From positions 436,001 to 500,000 of the forward strand of contig JAQFVV010000153.1 in assembly GCA_028023455.1 (NCBI GenBank): a DNA stretch of 64,000 nt. The letters run 5' to 3'. The notes under the pieces are model-generated. The model was not told the DNA's origin. It did no database searches and saw nothing but the letters and a program-made list of their open reading frames with translations. The stretch's first letter is position 1; every line of letters begins with the position of its first letter. A program made the position numbers and the translations under genes. This stretch comes from Epiperipatus broadwayi. Taxonomy: Eukaryota; Onychophora; Udeonychophora; Euonychophora; Peripatidae. Of this stretch, positions 47,180 through 56,899 are shown piece by piece.

Positions 47180-48442
47180 TTATTTTACTTCACTTGTTCT
47201 ACGTTCAATTAAAAATAATTCTCTAGACAATTTTGAATGGTATTCATTCAAATTTTCCAAATAATCCTTTAAAAATTGCAAATCAGATTGATGTAATACA
47301 ATTTCAGCATTAAAAAATTTCTGAAAATCATTTTGAAAATCATTCTGTTCTATATTAAGTCTTTTCAGTTTAACTTTAGGTTTATTTAAATCTCTTTCCT
47401 TATCAATATTCTCTCTAAGAAAACCAATATTATTTATCATTCCTTCTATAACTTTAAGTCTAACTTTGGCTTTTCCAATATCTTTTATAAAATCTATACT
47501 TCCTTTAAGATAATTTATTTTAAACTTTTCTCTACTCAACTCTTTGAATTTTACTTTAATTTTCTTCATATTTTTATTGGGATAAATTATCTCTTTAAGA
47601 AAATCTATTTTAATTTTCTCCTTACTTCTGAATTTAAGTTTTATTTTGGCTTTGCCTAAATCTCTATTTGGATCAATTTCTACTTTCATAAAATTTACAT
47701 TACATATTATATTGTTAATTCTTGTAAAGAATATTTCTTTGTAAATATTAATTTTTGTATAAACGTTTCCACAATTAATGGTACATTTTTGAACTAGATT
47801 TTGCATTTTATCTTTAAATTTATTACTGGTATTATCCGTAATCTTTAGTAATTCATTGTCTAATAACTTTAGATATTTTTCACCTAAAGAATTTAATTTT
47901 ATTTCTACAGATTCATCAATTCTTTTATCCTCATTATAGTATTCATCAAAATTTTTAGGTTTCTTTATAGTCTTTCTTTCAACTACCTCTTCAAACAACT
48001 TACTCTCTCTTACATTATCATTATTAATTAATTCAAGAGACTCTTGAGGTTCTTTTAAAATTTTATCATATAATTCATTATCTTTATCAACCATTTTAAC
48101 ATACTCTTCATTTTCTTTTATATTTTTACTAGTCACACCTATGGGTTCTTTATATTCTTTTGTGTCTAATCTTATAAAACTATTATCTACCAGAGTTTTT
48201 GATGCAACTTTTAATTCTTTAGAAAGATCATCAGCATTGGTTTTCAACCCAGCTTTAAATTCATCAGAGTTGCTTGTTAATGCGGTCATCAGTTTCTCAT
48301 GATTGGTTTTTAATCTAGATTCTAGTTTATCAAATTTAGACTCTAGTCTCTCATATTTGGTATTTAATCTAGATTCAAATTTTTCCATAAAATCTCTTAA
48401 GTCAAAATCACCACTAACTGGCATTTCACTACTGTTGTCCAT
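47180..48442 (-). CDS. 420-residue coiled-coil, repeat-containing protein of the LTR element
   Basis: The only long intact frame in the window. The start is the first ATG (MDNSSEMPVS) and the stop is TAA at 47182-47180. Residues about 15-85 have leucines at heptad-like spacing with repeated ESRL/ESKF words (FESRL, then YERLESKFDKLESRLK), predicting a coiled coil. Residues about 95-245 are acidic and lysine-rich. Residues 248-363 are four imperfect repeats of 28-30 residues, each with a pattern like NFLK, then ID, then DLGKAKVKLK. The tail is helical. There is no CCHC zinc knuckle, protease, RT or integrase motif and no signal peptide. The position after the leader is that of gag, so a particle-forming or RNA-binding role is inferred only. 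Codons are very AT-rich like the surroundings. The family is not recognised. Confidence 0.75.
   Translation of the reverse strand: MDNSSEMPVSGDFDLRDFMEKFESRLNTKYERLESKFDKLESRLKTNHEKLMTALTSNSDEFKAGLKTNADDLSKELKVASKTLVDNSFIRLDTKEYKEPIGVTSKNIKENEEYVKMVDKDNELYDKILKEPQESLELINNDNVRESKLFEEVVERKTIKKPKNFDEYYNEDKRIDESVEIKLNSLGEKYLKLLDNELLKITDNTSNKFKDKMQNLVQKCTINCGNVYTKINIYKEIFFTRINNIICNVNFMKVEIDPNRDLGKAKIKLKFRSKEKIKIDFLKEIIYPNKNMKKIKVKFKELSREKFKINYLKGSIDFIKDIGKAKVRLKVIEGMINNIGFLRENIDKERDLNKPKVKLKRLNIEQNDFQNDFQKFFNAEIVLHQSDLQFLKDYLENLNEYHSKLSRELFLIERRTSEVK
47354..47701 (-). repeat. Four tandem coding repeats of about 29 codons
   Basis: Protein repeats begin at residues 248 (NVNFMKVEIDPNRDLGKAKI), 277 (IKIDFLKEIIYPNKNMKKIK), 307 (FKINYLKGSIDFIKDIGKAK) and 335 (MINNIGFLRENIDKERDLNK). 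Shared positions are a hydrophobic F/Y-L/M pair, an I-D pair, D-L/I, and a K-V/I-K/R-L/F-K ending. Confidence 0.7.
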
Positions 48443-50126
48443 TATTATTAGAATTACAATATTATATACTCATAAAAAAAAAAATCTAAGATATATATAT
48501 ATTTCTATATAGTAATTACCACAGATCAAGGGCTCACCATCTCCAATCATTATTCCAACAAGCAATTATTCAACCAAGCAAAGTATAAGCCTTTTTAATT
48601 TTATAATACATAATAGCTATCCGACAATCTAAATTTCAGTTATTTGAACTCATGAACTTCTTGGCTTAAAAAAAAAATCTCATCTATCACTATAACAATA
48701 ATAAATTCCTCAATATATATATATATGTAGAGAGTAACAACTGATATCACTAAATAACATTTATTTATATTTAACGATAATAAATATTCTACACTTATAC
48801 AATATTAAAATGTGGAAATTTCATATCAAATTCAATATAACCTTGAAATATTTAAAATACAACTAAATGTTCACATGCCTTGAAAACCACCAATTCAATA
48901 ATATTGTGAGATAACTTTCGCACTCAAGATAATGGTAGTTAAGCATAAACTTACTAAATTGATACCTATAAATTTTCTGGACCTTAAAACTTAATAATAT
49001 TTTATATACATAAAAAAAAAAATCAACTTCACTAATTATTAGCTTTTGTGCCCGAACACTATTTTACTAAAATTGTACTAATGCAATTTATTATCAACAA
49101 ACATTCACTAATTGAACTTCATGTTTAAAAGTCACTTATAATGTAAAATAAAACATTGATATGTTTGTTTTCAAACCCTAATTGATAATCAATGTAATAG
49201 ATTATTTGTTACAAACAATAATCAATTAATCAAGCCCTTAAGTTTGGTGTTATATATTTAAGTTATATACTTATCTATTCCTCCAAAGATCCGACAGATA
49301 CTGACAGCCAAAAGATTGATTAGCACTTCACAACTTTGATATAGATAAAAGAATTCAATCATTACTCCTAAAGCATACAATGTTTCATGAACACTTAGAT
49401 GACTATCACATTTCATTTTATCCAAGCTACTACAACCCATAATAATTTTCTGAAAACACTATTACACTGCCCTCTTTATATCCAAGTCTTAGGGGCTATT
49501 ATTTATAAAATATTTCCTTGCTCATCTTTAGGAGACTTAGAGGCAAATATTATACATATATCAAAATAATTATACCTTACTCTCTCTGGAGTCTTAAAGG
49601 TAAAATCATGGCAGGACTACTGTTAACTGCTTCATGATAAATAATAATAAACATCAAAATTTGGGTTGGAGCAATAAATGATATCAATCAATCACAAGTG
49701 ACATGAATGCATCACATCCTCAAGATAATGACAAAAATTCCCCATCCAACATCAATACCTGCAACAGAACCAACCAAACTCCAACAATCAAATATCCAAT
49801 CCAACCTTCAAAATTATAGATTTTCTACAACATAAACTTTCCAAATATGGACAAAATTATTACGCTATAATTTAACACCATCAATATAATTTTTAAATTG
49901 AAATTAAACTGCTTCATGACTATATTTATCTTTCATCATTAAAAAATACAATAACAGTAACAATCACCATCTAAACATAAGGCCAAAATATTTCCATTTA
50001 TATAAAAAAAATAAAAAATTAAACACACAAAAATACTTCTCTTTCTTTAAACTATACATCTCATATCAATATATATACTACACATCTCTCAGGTATGTGG
50101 GGTATTTCAAGCCCTAATTAGCTTAT
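48443..50126 (-). other. Leader of the LTR element
   Basis: About 1.7 kb between the primer-binding-site-like sequence and the start codon. No frame longer than 60 codons and no recognised domain. It may hold packaging signals, but none can be pointed to. Confidence 0.6.
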
Positions 50127-50149
50127 TTCGAGCCCTAGTTGTTGCGCCA
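50127..50149 (-). promoter_or_regulatory. Primer-binding-site-like sequence
   Basis: Two bases inside the 5' LTR, the minus strand begins TGGCGC and ends GGGCTCGAA. These two parts fit the complement of a tRNA-Lys 3' end and T-arm; the middle (AACAACTA) does not. By hand alignment about 17 of 23 positions agree with the familiar Lys-type site. Another tRNA could fit better. Confidence 0.55.
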
Positions 50150-50151
50150 AA

Positions 50152-51920
50152 TGTAATGGAACGTACTTGCTGCATTCCATTTAAATTGAAGAAAGACAAA
50201 ATTATCCCGGTTATATATAAATAAATTGTGAATTCAATTAATTTCATAATGACTCTAGCATTAAAAGAAAAACAAGAATAATATATTATCGCTCTTTTAA
50301 ATAAATTACAAAGACGTTACTTATAAAACAAATAGTACATCCTTTATTATTATATATTAAGGTTTAATTTTAGGTAATATCAATGTTTTAAATACAAACC
50401 CAAATAATAAACACACATATATACTTGCAATAAATATATATATTAAATATATAAAGACATATCTATGCTTAACAAGTAGATATGAATATAAATACAAATC
50501 CATACTTATACTTTTCAGATATTTAAAATAATAAAAAAAAAAATATTACACACAGCAAATACATATAATTATTGTTTTGGCATGCATAAGAATTATTATA
50601 CGAAGTTTAAAAAAAAAATGAAAATAAATAAATTAAGGATAAAAATTTTATAATAAAAAAAATTTACGAATATAAATTTACTTATTAAAATATATATAAC
50701 AATTCATATACAACCAAACCTATAAGCCATACTTTAAGATTTTAAATTACTTAAGTATTAATTTTAACACCTGTTAAACGTTTATGGCTGTTAGAAAACA
50801 AGACGCTTGAATTGACTATTTATAAAACGTTATATTTTTATAATGAAAAATAAAAGTAAACAAAAATATCAATCTCAAAAATATATTTATATATCATTTA
50901 TACATATAAAATTATTAACTACCTTTTCAAAGTTCACTTAGTTAGTTTTCCTTCAAAAGTCAATTTATTCTCTTGGGTTATTTCTTTATCCGTTTACTAT
51001 TAGAATGCATTCTATCGAAGGTGAAGAAACTATTACGTTAGAGAAAATTGTCAATTCTTGGATATATGTATATTTTTATCCTTCTAAAATTTCTTTCCTT
51101 GAAAAATAAATAAATAAATTGAAATGTTGAATCCAATATATTAATTTTAGTTACCTCCAGATTATTATTAGATTGACCATTATAGATTCCAGATAGCTAT
51201 ATCAAATTTCGGCTCCAGACGCGATGAAATACATATATTGAAATTTTCTTAGTTGTTTCATTTTAAATTGCCTTGGAATAAATGAAAGTAATGGGGCAGC
51301 CTCTTGGCTGTGATATATATCCCAATTAGCAGGCCATAATTTATGTATTTACCATAAAAATATCTCTTATTCCAATATTCTGAAGAATGGTAATTTCAAA
51401 GAAATAAAGTACAACAAAATTTTATCCTCTTGTTTGTTTTATAACTATTCCAATAACAATAATAATAATGGCTTCTTTTATTGTTGTTGTTGTTGTTCCA
51501 TGCGCCAGCAAATGCTGTTTTGAAAACCCTTGTTATACATGTTTTCTTTTAAAACAATTAACATTAAAAAATATATATATATATCCAGCATATATATATA
51601 TAAAACATTCAATTGAAAATTTATTTGACAGCTTTAAAAATATACATAAATAATAATATTGCATTTTTTAATAATCACTGCAAATAAAATAATTTTTTTA
51701 TATAATCTTCAATTTATATGTCTTTATCTATTTATAATAATTAAATATTCATAACGATGTACTATCAACATATAAATAAAATAATAACTTCAAACAATAA
51801 CTATACCTAATAAACATAAACAATAATAATACTTCATATGTAAACATCAACTCAAAGAGATTTTTTTTTTAATAACAAATGACAATTTTTAAAATATAGA
51901 TAGACTTATTGATATTTACA
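50152..51920 (-). repeat. 5' LTR
   Basis: Promoter-bearing LTR by position. It has the same ends as the other LTR (TGTAATGG and TTTACA on the plus strand) and is followed by (AT)n. I could not assign a TATA box or poly-A signal with confidence because TATA and AATAAA words are everywhere. Confidence 0.85.
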
Positions 51921-51937
51921 ATATATATATATATATA

Positions 51938-52825
51938 TTGTTAAAAGGAAGTTGCCTTGACAACAGTTTGAAATTGTTGATTGTATTGAAATAGGGATTG
52001 TCTAAGTATTGATTGAGTTTTAATGATGTATGTGTATATTGGTTTTAACCATTACTGATCTAATTGTAAGTTAAGTCCAATTTATCATATCCATAGTCTA
52101 TCAACTCCATATTACATCAACAAATTTACTTATTTTATCCATTCATCACACATTTAAACTTTAATTGTCCATATGTAAACATCTCTTTCACAAATATGTC
52201 CAGTAAAGTTTTATTTCAGATTTTTAATTCTTTCAATGATGTCAAATGATACATGCTAGTTCTCATATTCTAGTAATTCACATTAAATTCTATAAGCATA
52301 TTAATGGTGATTAATGCTTTAAACCATCAATTGTCATAATTTGAATGATATTTATCAAATCCAACAGCAGTACTAAATTATATGATAACTCTAAGAAGAA
52401 TAGCAATAATAAGGTTATATGATAAAGTGATTCCATATCTTCAACATTTTTATAGCAATTTTACAATAAAATAAAAATGGTAAGCATAATGAATAAAAAT
52501 AAATGGATTTTATTTAAATCATCTAGATTTTGTGGATATGGTTGTCTTTTGCAAATAATGCTTCAATGTTGATAATCATGAATCAGAAGAAGTTAACATT
52601 TTCAAAAACTTTGGTCAGATAATCATTACTAGTAGTGAAAACATAATAAATAATATGCTTTTGATAGAAATAATTTTATATTGAAAGGAAATATATTTGT
52701 ATATTAAAAAAAAAAAAGTTTTAATTAATGTCTTTTATCAGTTCTTAATTATGAATTTGGATCTGACACACACTTAACAGAAAAGTAATACAGTGATGAC
52801 AGATCACATAGTAGAGTATCTAAGC
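51938..52825. other. Region without recognisable gene
   Basis: AT-rich DNA. Part of 52080-52280 vaguely resembles LINE 3' regions seen at 10.6 and 41.8 kb, but not enough to call. Confidence 0.45.
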
Positions 52826-53162
52826 CACAAAACATCACATAATCACCACTTCCTATGCTTTCTCACAACTATTATTAAAACAAGCAAAACTCTTTTTATG
52901 GCGGTGCCCCTCAGTGGAAGCAGTGCAAACAAGAGTGCTTGCACTGAGTGGCACTATTGTATGAACATGATCACCACTTCCTATGCTTGCTCATAACTGT
53001 TATTGAAACAGGCAAAGCTATCTATACACTAGTGCTACTCAGTGGAAGCCAATTGCTCTGGCTTGCACTGAGTGGCACTACTACATGGAGAGTTTTGCCT
53101 GTTTTAATAATAGTTATGAGCAAACAAAGAAAGTAGTAATCATGTGATGTTTGGTGGTTTAA
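52826..53162. mobile_element. Family-1 elements, two nested or adjacent copies
   Basis: The first copy starts with ACATCACATAATCACC and TCACAACTATTATTAAAAC; its inner arms meet near 52920-52945. A second left end (GATCACCACTTCCTATGC) starts at 52970, and a right end with GCACTACTACATGGAGAG reaches 53162. Both lack the hammerhead. The arms are inverted copies, so a transcript would fold into a long hairpin. Confidence 0.65.
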
Positions 53163-53390
53163 TACCAATCCTGCCTAGTAGGATAGTAGTGTCTATGGTT
53201 ACTAAAGACCCAAAGACACCAAAATGTATGGGTACTGAACTGAGTTCAGTCCTCTATGACTATATAAGCTAATGAGCTTAGATTGAAAATATTATTGTGT
53301 TTTCAATTTTATTCTCATAGTTTTATAGTTAATTAGAGATAAAAGGTGTCTTCTGGAGAGTTGCATTAGATCCTAAGATTTAGGTGCAGT
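53163..53390. other. Spacer between family-1 copies
   Basis: A slightly less AT-rich stretch of unknown origin, with no coding frame. Confidence 0.4.
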
Positions 53391-53394
53391 ACTC

Positions 53395-53577
53395 TCAGAT
53401 CCAAGGTTCTTCACTGATGAAGGCCACAGGCCAGAAACTAGTCTGGCAATATTGGATGAGTAGGCACTAAATGGGGGATTTATGCACAAGCCTTCTGGCA
53501 TCCATTGATTACTCTGGCTTGCACTTAGTGGCACTAGTTATGGAGAGCTTTTCCTGTTATAATAGAGCATCTAAAGT
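53395..53577 (+). mobile_element. Family-1 element, right half with hammerhead
   Basis: It starts just before the hammerhead and runs through GGGGGATTTATGCAC, CTTCTGGCATCC and the right arm ending near TTTTCCTGTTATAATAG. The left arm is absent. Confidence 0.65.
53399..53457 (+). ncRNA. Hammerhead ribozyme, helix I weakened
   Basis: The core is intact: CTGATGA at 53414-53420 and GAAA at 53434-53437. Helix II is GGCC/GGCC with an ACA loop and the same A-A mismatch at its base. Helix III is the self-complementary ACTAGT before C17 at 53443. The outer part of helix I (ATCCAA/TTGGAT) is kept, but near the cleavage site only about three pairs including a wobble remain (TCA against TGG). Probably slow or inactive. 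Confidence 0.6.
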
Positions 53578-53603
53578 TATATGTTGACTGAAACCAAGGT
53601 GGA

Positions 53604-53608
<5 letters not shown>

Positions 53609-53641
<33 letters not shown>

Positions 53642-53667
53642 TATATATATATATATATATATATATA
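53609..53667. repeat. (AT)n microsatellite, two blocks
   Basis: Two TA dinucleotide runs split by TTAG. Confidence 0.95.
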
Positions 53668-53992
53668 CTCCACTATTCAAGTAAACTAGGAATGTAAGTA
53701 CTTAAATCTTTTCACCAGATATGATAGTCTTATTTCCAAATAAATACTCTGAATGCATATTAGTTGGGCTTTAAAACTTAAATCACAACATTTGTATAGA
53801 AAGTTGGGTTACCATATCTGGTGTGAAGATTCAGGTGTTTAAACCCTTAATGCATCTGAATAATAGATATTTTTCTAATGTAATGAGATCAATTAATTTT
53901 ATACCTTTTCATCGATTAGATAGCTTATTGGGATTATAGATGGCAATTTACGAGAGCTGTGAATATATATATATATTTCGAGAGCTTTTTAT

Positions 53993-54010
53993 GCTTGTCA
54001 CCTCTCTAAC

Positions 54011-54049
<39 letters not shown>

Positions 54050-54067
54050 GTTAGAGAGGTGACAAGC
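53993..54067. repeat. AT-loop hairpin with 19-base perfect arms
   Basis: GCTTGTCACCTCTCTAACA at 53993-54011 pairs with its exact complement at 54049-54067 around an AT-only loop. No family is recognised. Confidence 0.75.
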
Positions 54068-54069
54068 AC

Positions 54070-55355
54070 GAAAGTCTATTATCATTAATGATCAATATTA
54101 TTCGTTGGTCACAGTATCTTTAATTCTTCTAAAAAAAAGAAAAAAAGGTTTTATACTTATAGTTGTGCGTACATAAAATATTATTTTGCTATTGCTTATT
54201 TTTAGAGATTTTTGCCTAAAAACATTCTGTAATCAACAAACCTGCTTTTAAATTAAAAACTTAACATACATTATTGCTATCTTTTATTGTTATTACTAAC
54301 ATTAATAAAAGTAGTTTGCATATTTAATGATTATAAATATTAATATTGGTGTTAATTTTGTTACCAACTACATACACATTAAACCAAATTTTAATAAATA
54401 TAAAAAGACTAATCGCATAATTAATGTTGTGAAATTGTTATAGATGATTAAAGTAAACAACCGATTGTACCTACATGCTAATAATTGATTTGCATTATTC
54501 TTTTATTATTAAGATTTAAAATGAAAATGTAAAATTTTAAAGTGCAGTCTATTATTAAATTTTGTGGGCACTATTATTAAAAAATAGTGCTTTAGTTTTA
54601 TTAGTCGTTCGCATATAAAAACGTCAAAGAGAAACAGTCGCAGAAAGTAATGTGACAGATCTTGCTAATGGTCTGTTATAGCTTAAGGCCAAATAATAAA
54701 AATTTACAAGAATAAAAATGATTCATTTGATGATTCATTAAATATAGTAATTAAAATTACTTTAAATTGAAGATTAAAGCCCGATTCATTTTTTTATTTT
54801 ATTTCATTAATGGCATTCCACTTTTTTCCTCACCTTATTTCTTAATTCATATTTATTCATTACATTTTTATTTAAAATTATCTTTCCTTTTTTTTAATTA
54901 TGCTTTTATAAATAAAACAAGATAGCATGTTTAGAAAAAGTATTAAGCTTAAATTAAAATCTAATTTTTAGCAATTTTCATTTATATGTTAGTTGTTTCC
55001 TATTTTTAATACATAGTAGGTGTTTCGATTATATCTACTAGTCAATGCCGATTTTGAAAAATTCAGAATTAAAATATCTGTATATATATTTTTAATCAAC
55101 CTAAGTTTTTTTGTATTCTCTATTAATTTGTAATATTGTATTGTCAATTTGTTTTAATATTAATGATGATTTCTAAATTTGATTAGTAGATGTTTAAGGA
55201 TAATCTAGGCAGAATTTAAAACGCTTTTCAGGTAACAGAATTTCTAAGTACGTATCACATTTCTTCAGATATTTAACTTATATTCAAACACCCAGACATC
55301 TAACTATTTGTTGGAAAATAGGTATTTAGTTACTCTTCAACTAAAAAAATTAACG
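54070..55355. other. AT-rich region without recognisable gene
   Basis: No coding signal or repeat family could be supported. Confidence 0.55.
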
Positions 55356-55359
55356 TCAA

Positions 55360-55470
55360 GCGTTGTTAGCCGAGAGGTCATCGCAGTCGCCTTGCAAGCA
55401 AGTAGTTGGTTGCAGATGGTTGTGGGTTCGCGTCCCGGCCGATGCTATGACACAGAAAAAAAAAAAAAAA
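55360..55470 (+). repeat. Class II tRNA-like SINE with poly-A tail
   Basis: An 86-base tRNA-shaped head (55360-55445) has a Leu/Ser-like D-arm (TTAGCCGAGAGG), a long variable region and T-arm box GGGTTCGCGTCCC. It is followed by TATGACACAG and poly-A. The anticodon loop region reads TTGCAAG. The length and extra arm are those of class II tRNAs. Three similar copies and the A-tail favour a SINE over a tRNA gene. Confidence 0.7.
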
Positions 55471-55796
55471 ACTAAAAAATTAACAAAAAAGAAACCTATA
55501 AAATAATTTGTTGTTGATTGGTGTTAAATTATATTTTCTTCTTAACCGTTCCCTTATAGAAAAAAATGCAGGAAGTGTTTAAAATATAAAAGCAGAGTAT
55601 ACTTGGATATTTTATAAAGATCAAAAAAAATGTTATTTACAAACAATAAGGCATTAATTAATACTAATAATTAAATGGCTTGTTGATGAGCAATTTACAT
55701 GAAAATTCATATGAATATCAAGCAAAACAATCAAGCAATAAAACATTATTATAATCATTATATTTTTTCAAATTTTAAAAGTCCTATATTAGTCTT

Positions 55797-55900
55797 GCGT
55801 TGTTAGCCGAGAGGTATCGCAGCTGCCATGCAAGCAAGTAGTTGGTTGCAGACGGGTGTGGGTTCGCGTCCCGGCAGATGCTATGACATATATAAAAAAA
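55797..55900 (+). repeat. Class II tRNA-like SINE, copy with target duplication
   Basis: Almost the same head as at 55360 (GCGTTGTTAGCCGAGAGG through GGGTTCGCGTCCC), then GATGCTATGACATATAT and A7. Flanks read AAAAGTCCTATATTA before and AAAAGTCCTTTATATTA after, an imperfect target-site duplication consistent with retroposition. Confidence 0.7.
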
Positions 55901-56268
55901 GTCCTTTATATTACTTAGATGAATACGCGCATATTTTTAATTTTGCTAAATTTTCAATCTATTTTACTAATCCAATGATCAAATGAAATCGTTTGTCTCA
56001 ACCTAATTAATTCGGAATTAACTGAACATTATTAGTGGGAACCATTTTCATTGCGCAATATGTATTTAACATTGTTTTAACTTTTACTGCTTACGTAACA
56101 CAGAAGTAAATACAATATTTAAATAGTTGAAGTAGGGATTGTGGTACACTTTATTGTTGATTTACTTTGAAAGAACATCTAGCTTTTTGAAAAAAAAAAA
56201 ATAATTGCACACCTACAAAAAATAAAATTGCGAGCATTTAATATTGGAAAGCATGTATAATAAAGTTG
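55901..56268. other. Short spacer without recognisable feature
   Basis: Nothing was identified between the tRNA-like SINE and the solo Penelope tail. Confidence 0.5.
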
Positions 56269-56269
56269 T

Positions 56270-56665
56270 ATTTATATATTGGACTATTTCCATCATCTAA
56301 TATTAAATAATAAATGTCTTTAGAAAAAATCAAGAGGAACCTCATAGATTAGTATATAAAATTTCTACTGACTGTTGCCTTTGACAGGATAACTATGTTG
56401 GTTAGATCATTATCTTAAAATTCAATATTCAAAAATCTAAGGGTCCACTTCGATTCCCATATTAGTAGTGACATTGGTCAGGCTAACAACACCAGAAGAT
56501 GAGAGGAGAATAATACCTCTCAAAGCACTATGCTTATACTAACCTGTGTGCTATTACTAATAGATGAAGGTGATTGAAAATTTAAATAAAGTTAAATTTT
56601 CTAAAAAACCTTTAATACTTAATATTAGATGGTGGAAATAATCCAATATATAAATACAACTAAAA
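56270..56665 (+). repeat. Solo Penelope-type tail with tRNA-like head and inverted end
   Basis: The middle carries a tRNA-like part (TTGGTTAGATCATTATCT, then GGTCCACTTCGATTCCC) and GTGACATTGGTCAGGC. The right end (AATATTAGATGGTGGAAATA) matches the tails at 34975 and 37497. The left end (about 56276-56333, TTGGACTATTTCCATCATCT) is an inverted copy of that same tail, so the unit has terminal inverted repeats. No Penelope coding part is attached. Confidence 0.6.
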
Positions 56666-56899
56666 TACCATCATCACAAATCTTCAGGAAAACACTCTGT
56701 ATAATAAAACATATGAGACACTAAAAGACTAATCTAGAAACAAAAAATGTGACTCATATCTTGACCTGAAGAAAGCAATATAACCACTGGTCATTGGGTT
56801 ATCCATCACTATGACAGTTTCCCTCAGTTATTGACATTGATAGTGTTAGTCATAGTATGATAGAATTCCATCATCTATATTGTAGAATAAACTTTAATA
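56666..56899. other. Short spacer
   Basis: Nothing recognised. Confidence 0.4.

Larger units (their letters stand above)
44876..51925 (-). mobile_element. Large non-autonomous LTR retrotransposon (7.0 kb)
   Basis: The element itself is 44881-51920. Two LTRs (1762 and 1769 bp) flank a 3509-bp inside. On the minus strand each LTR begins TGTAAATATC and ends CCATTACA. It sits in a (TA)n tract, so a 4-base ATAT target duplication fits but is not provable. The inside has a primer-binding-site-like sequence next to the 5' LTR, a long leader, a 420-codon gene, a possible 75-codon second frame, and a purine-rich tract before the 3' LTR. No protease, RT, RNase H or integrase motif was found, so enzymes must come from another element. 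LTR similarity of roughly 97-98% by eye implies a fairly recent insertion. It resembles the LARD class in design, but with a coding gene. Confidence 0.85.

Noticed and set aside
51468-51653. 61-codon plus frame starting in a (TTG)n-like tract of the 5' LTR
   Set aside because: The valine run comes from a GTT/TTG repeat, and it is antisense to the element.
44881-51920. Endogenous retrovirus with an envelope gene
   Set aside because: No pol or env-like frame, no signal peptide or transmembrane-bearing frame in the sense direction; the inside is too short for the usual gene set.
43021-54050. CRISPR-like or ordered repeat arrays
   Set aside because: Repeated structures here are AT microsatellites and inverted elements. 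No regularly spaced direct repeats with unique spacers exist, and the genome is clearly animal.
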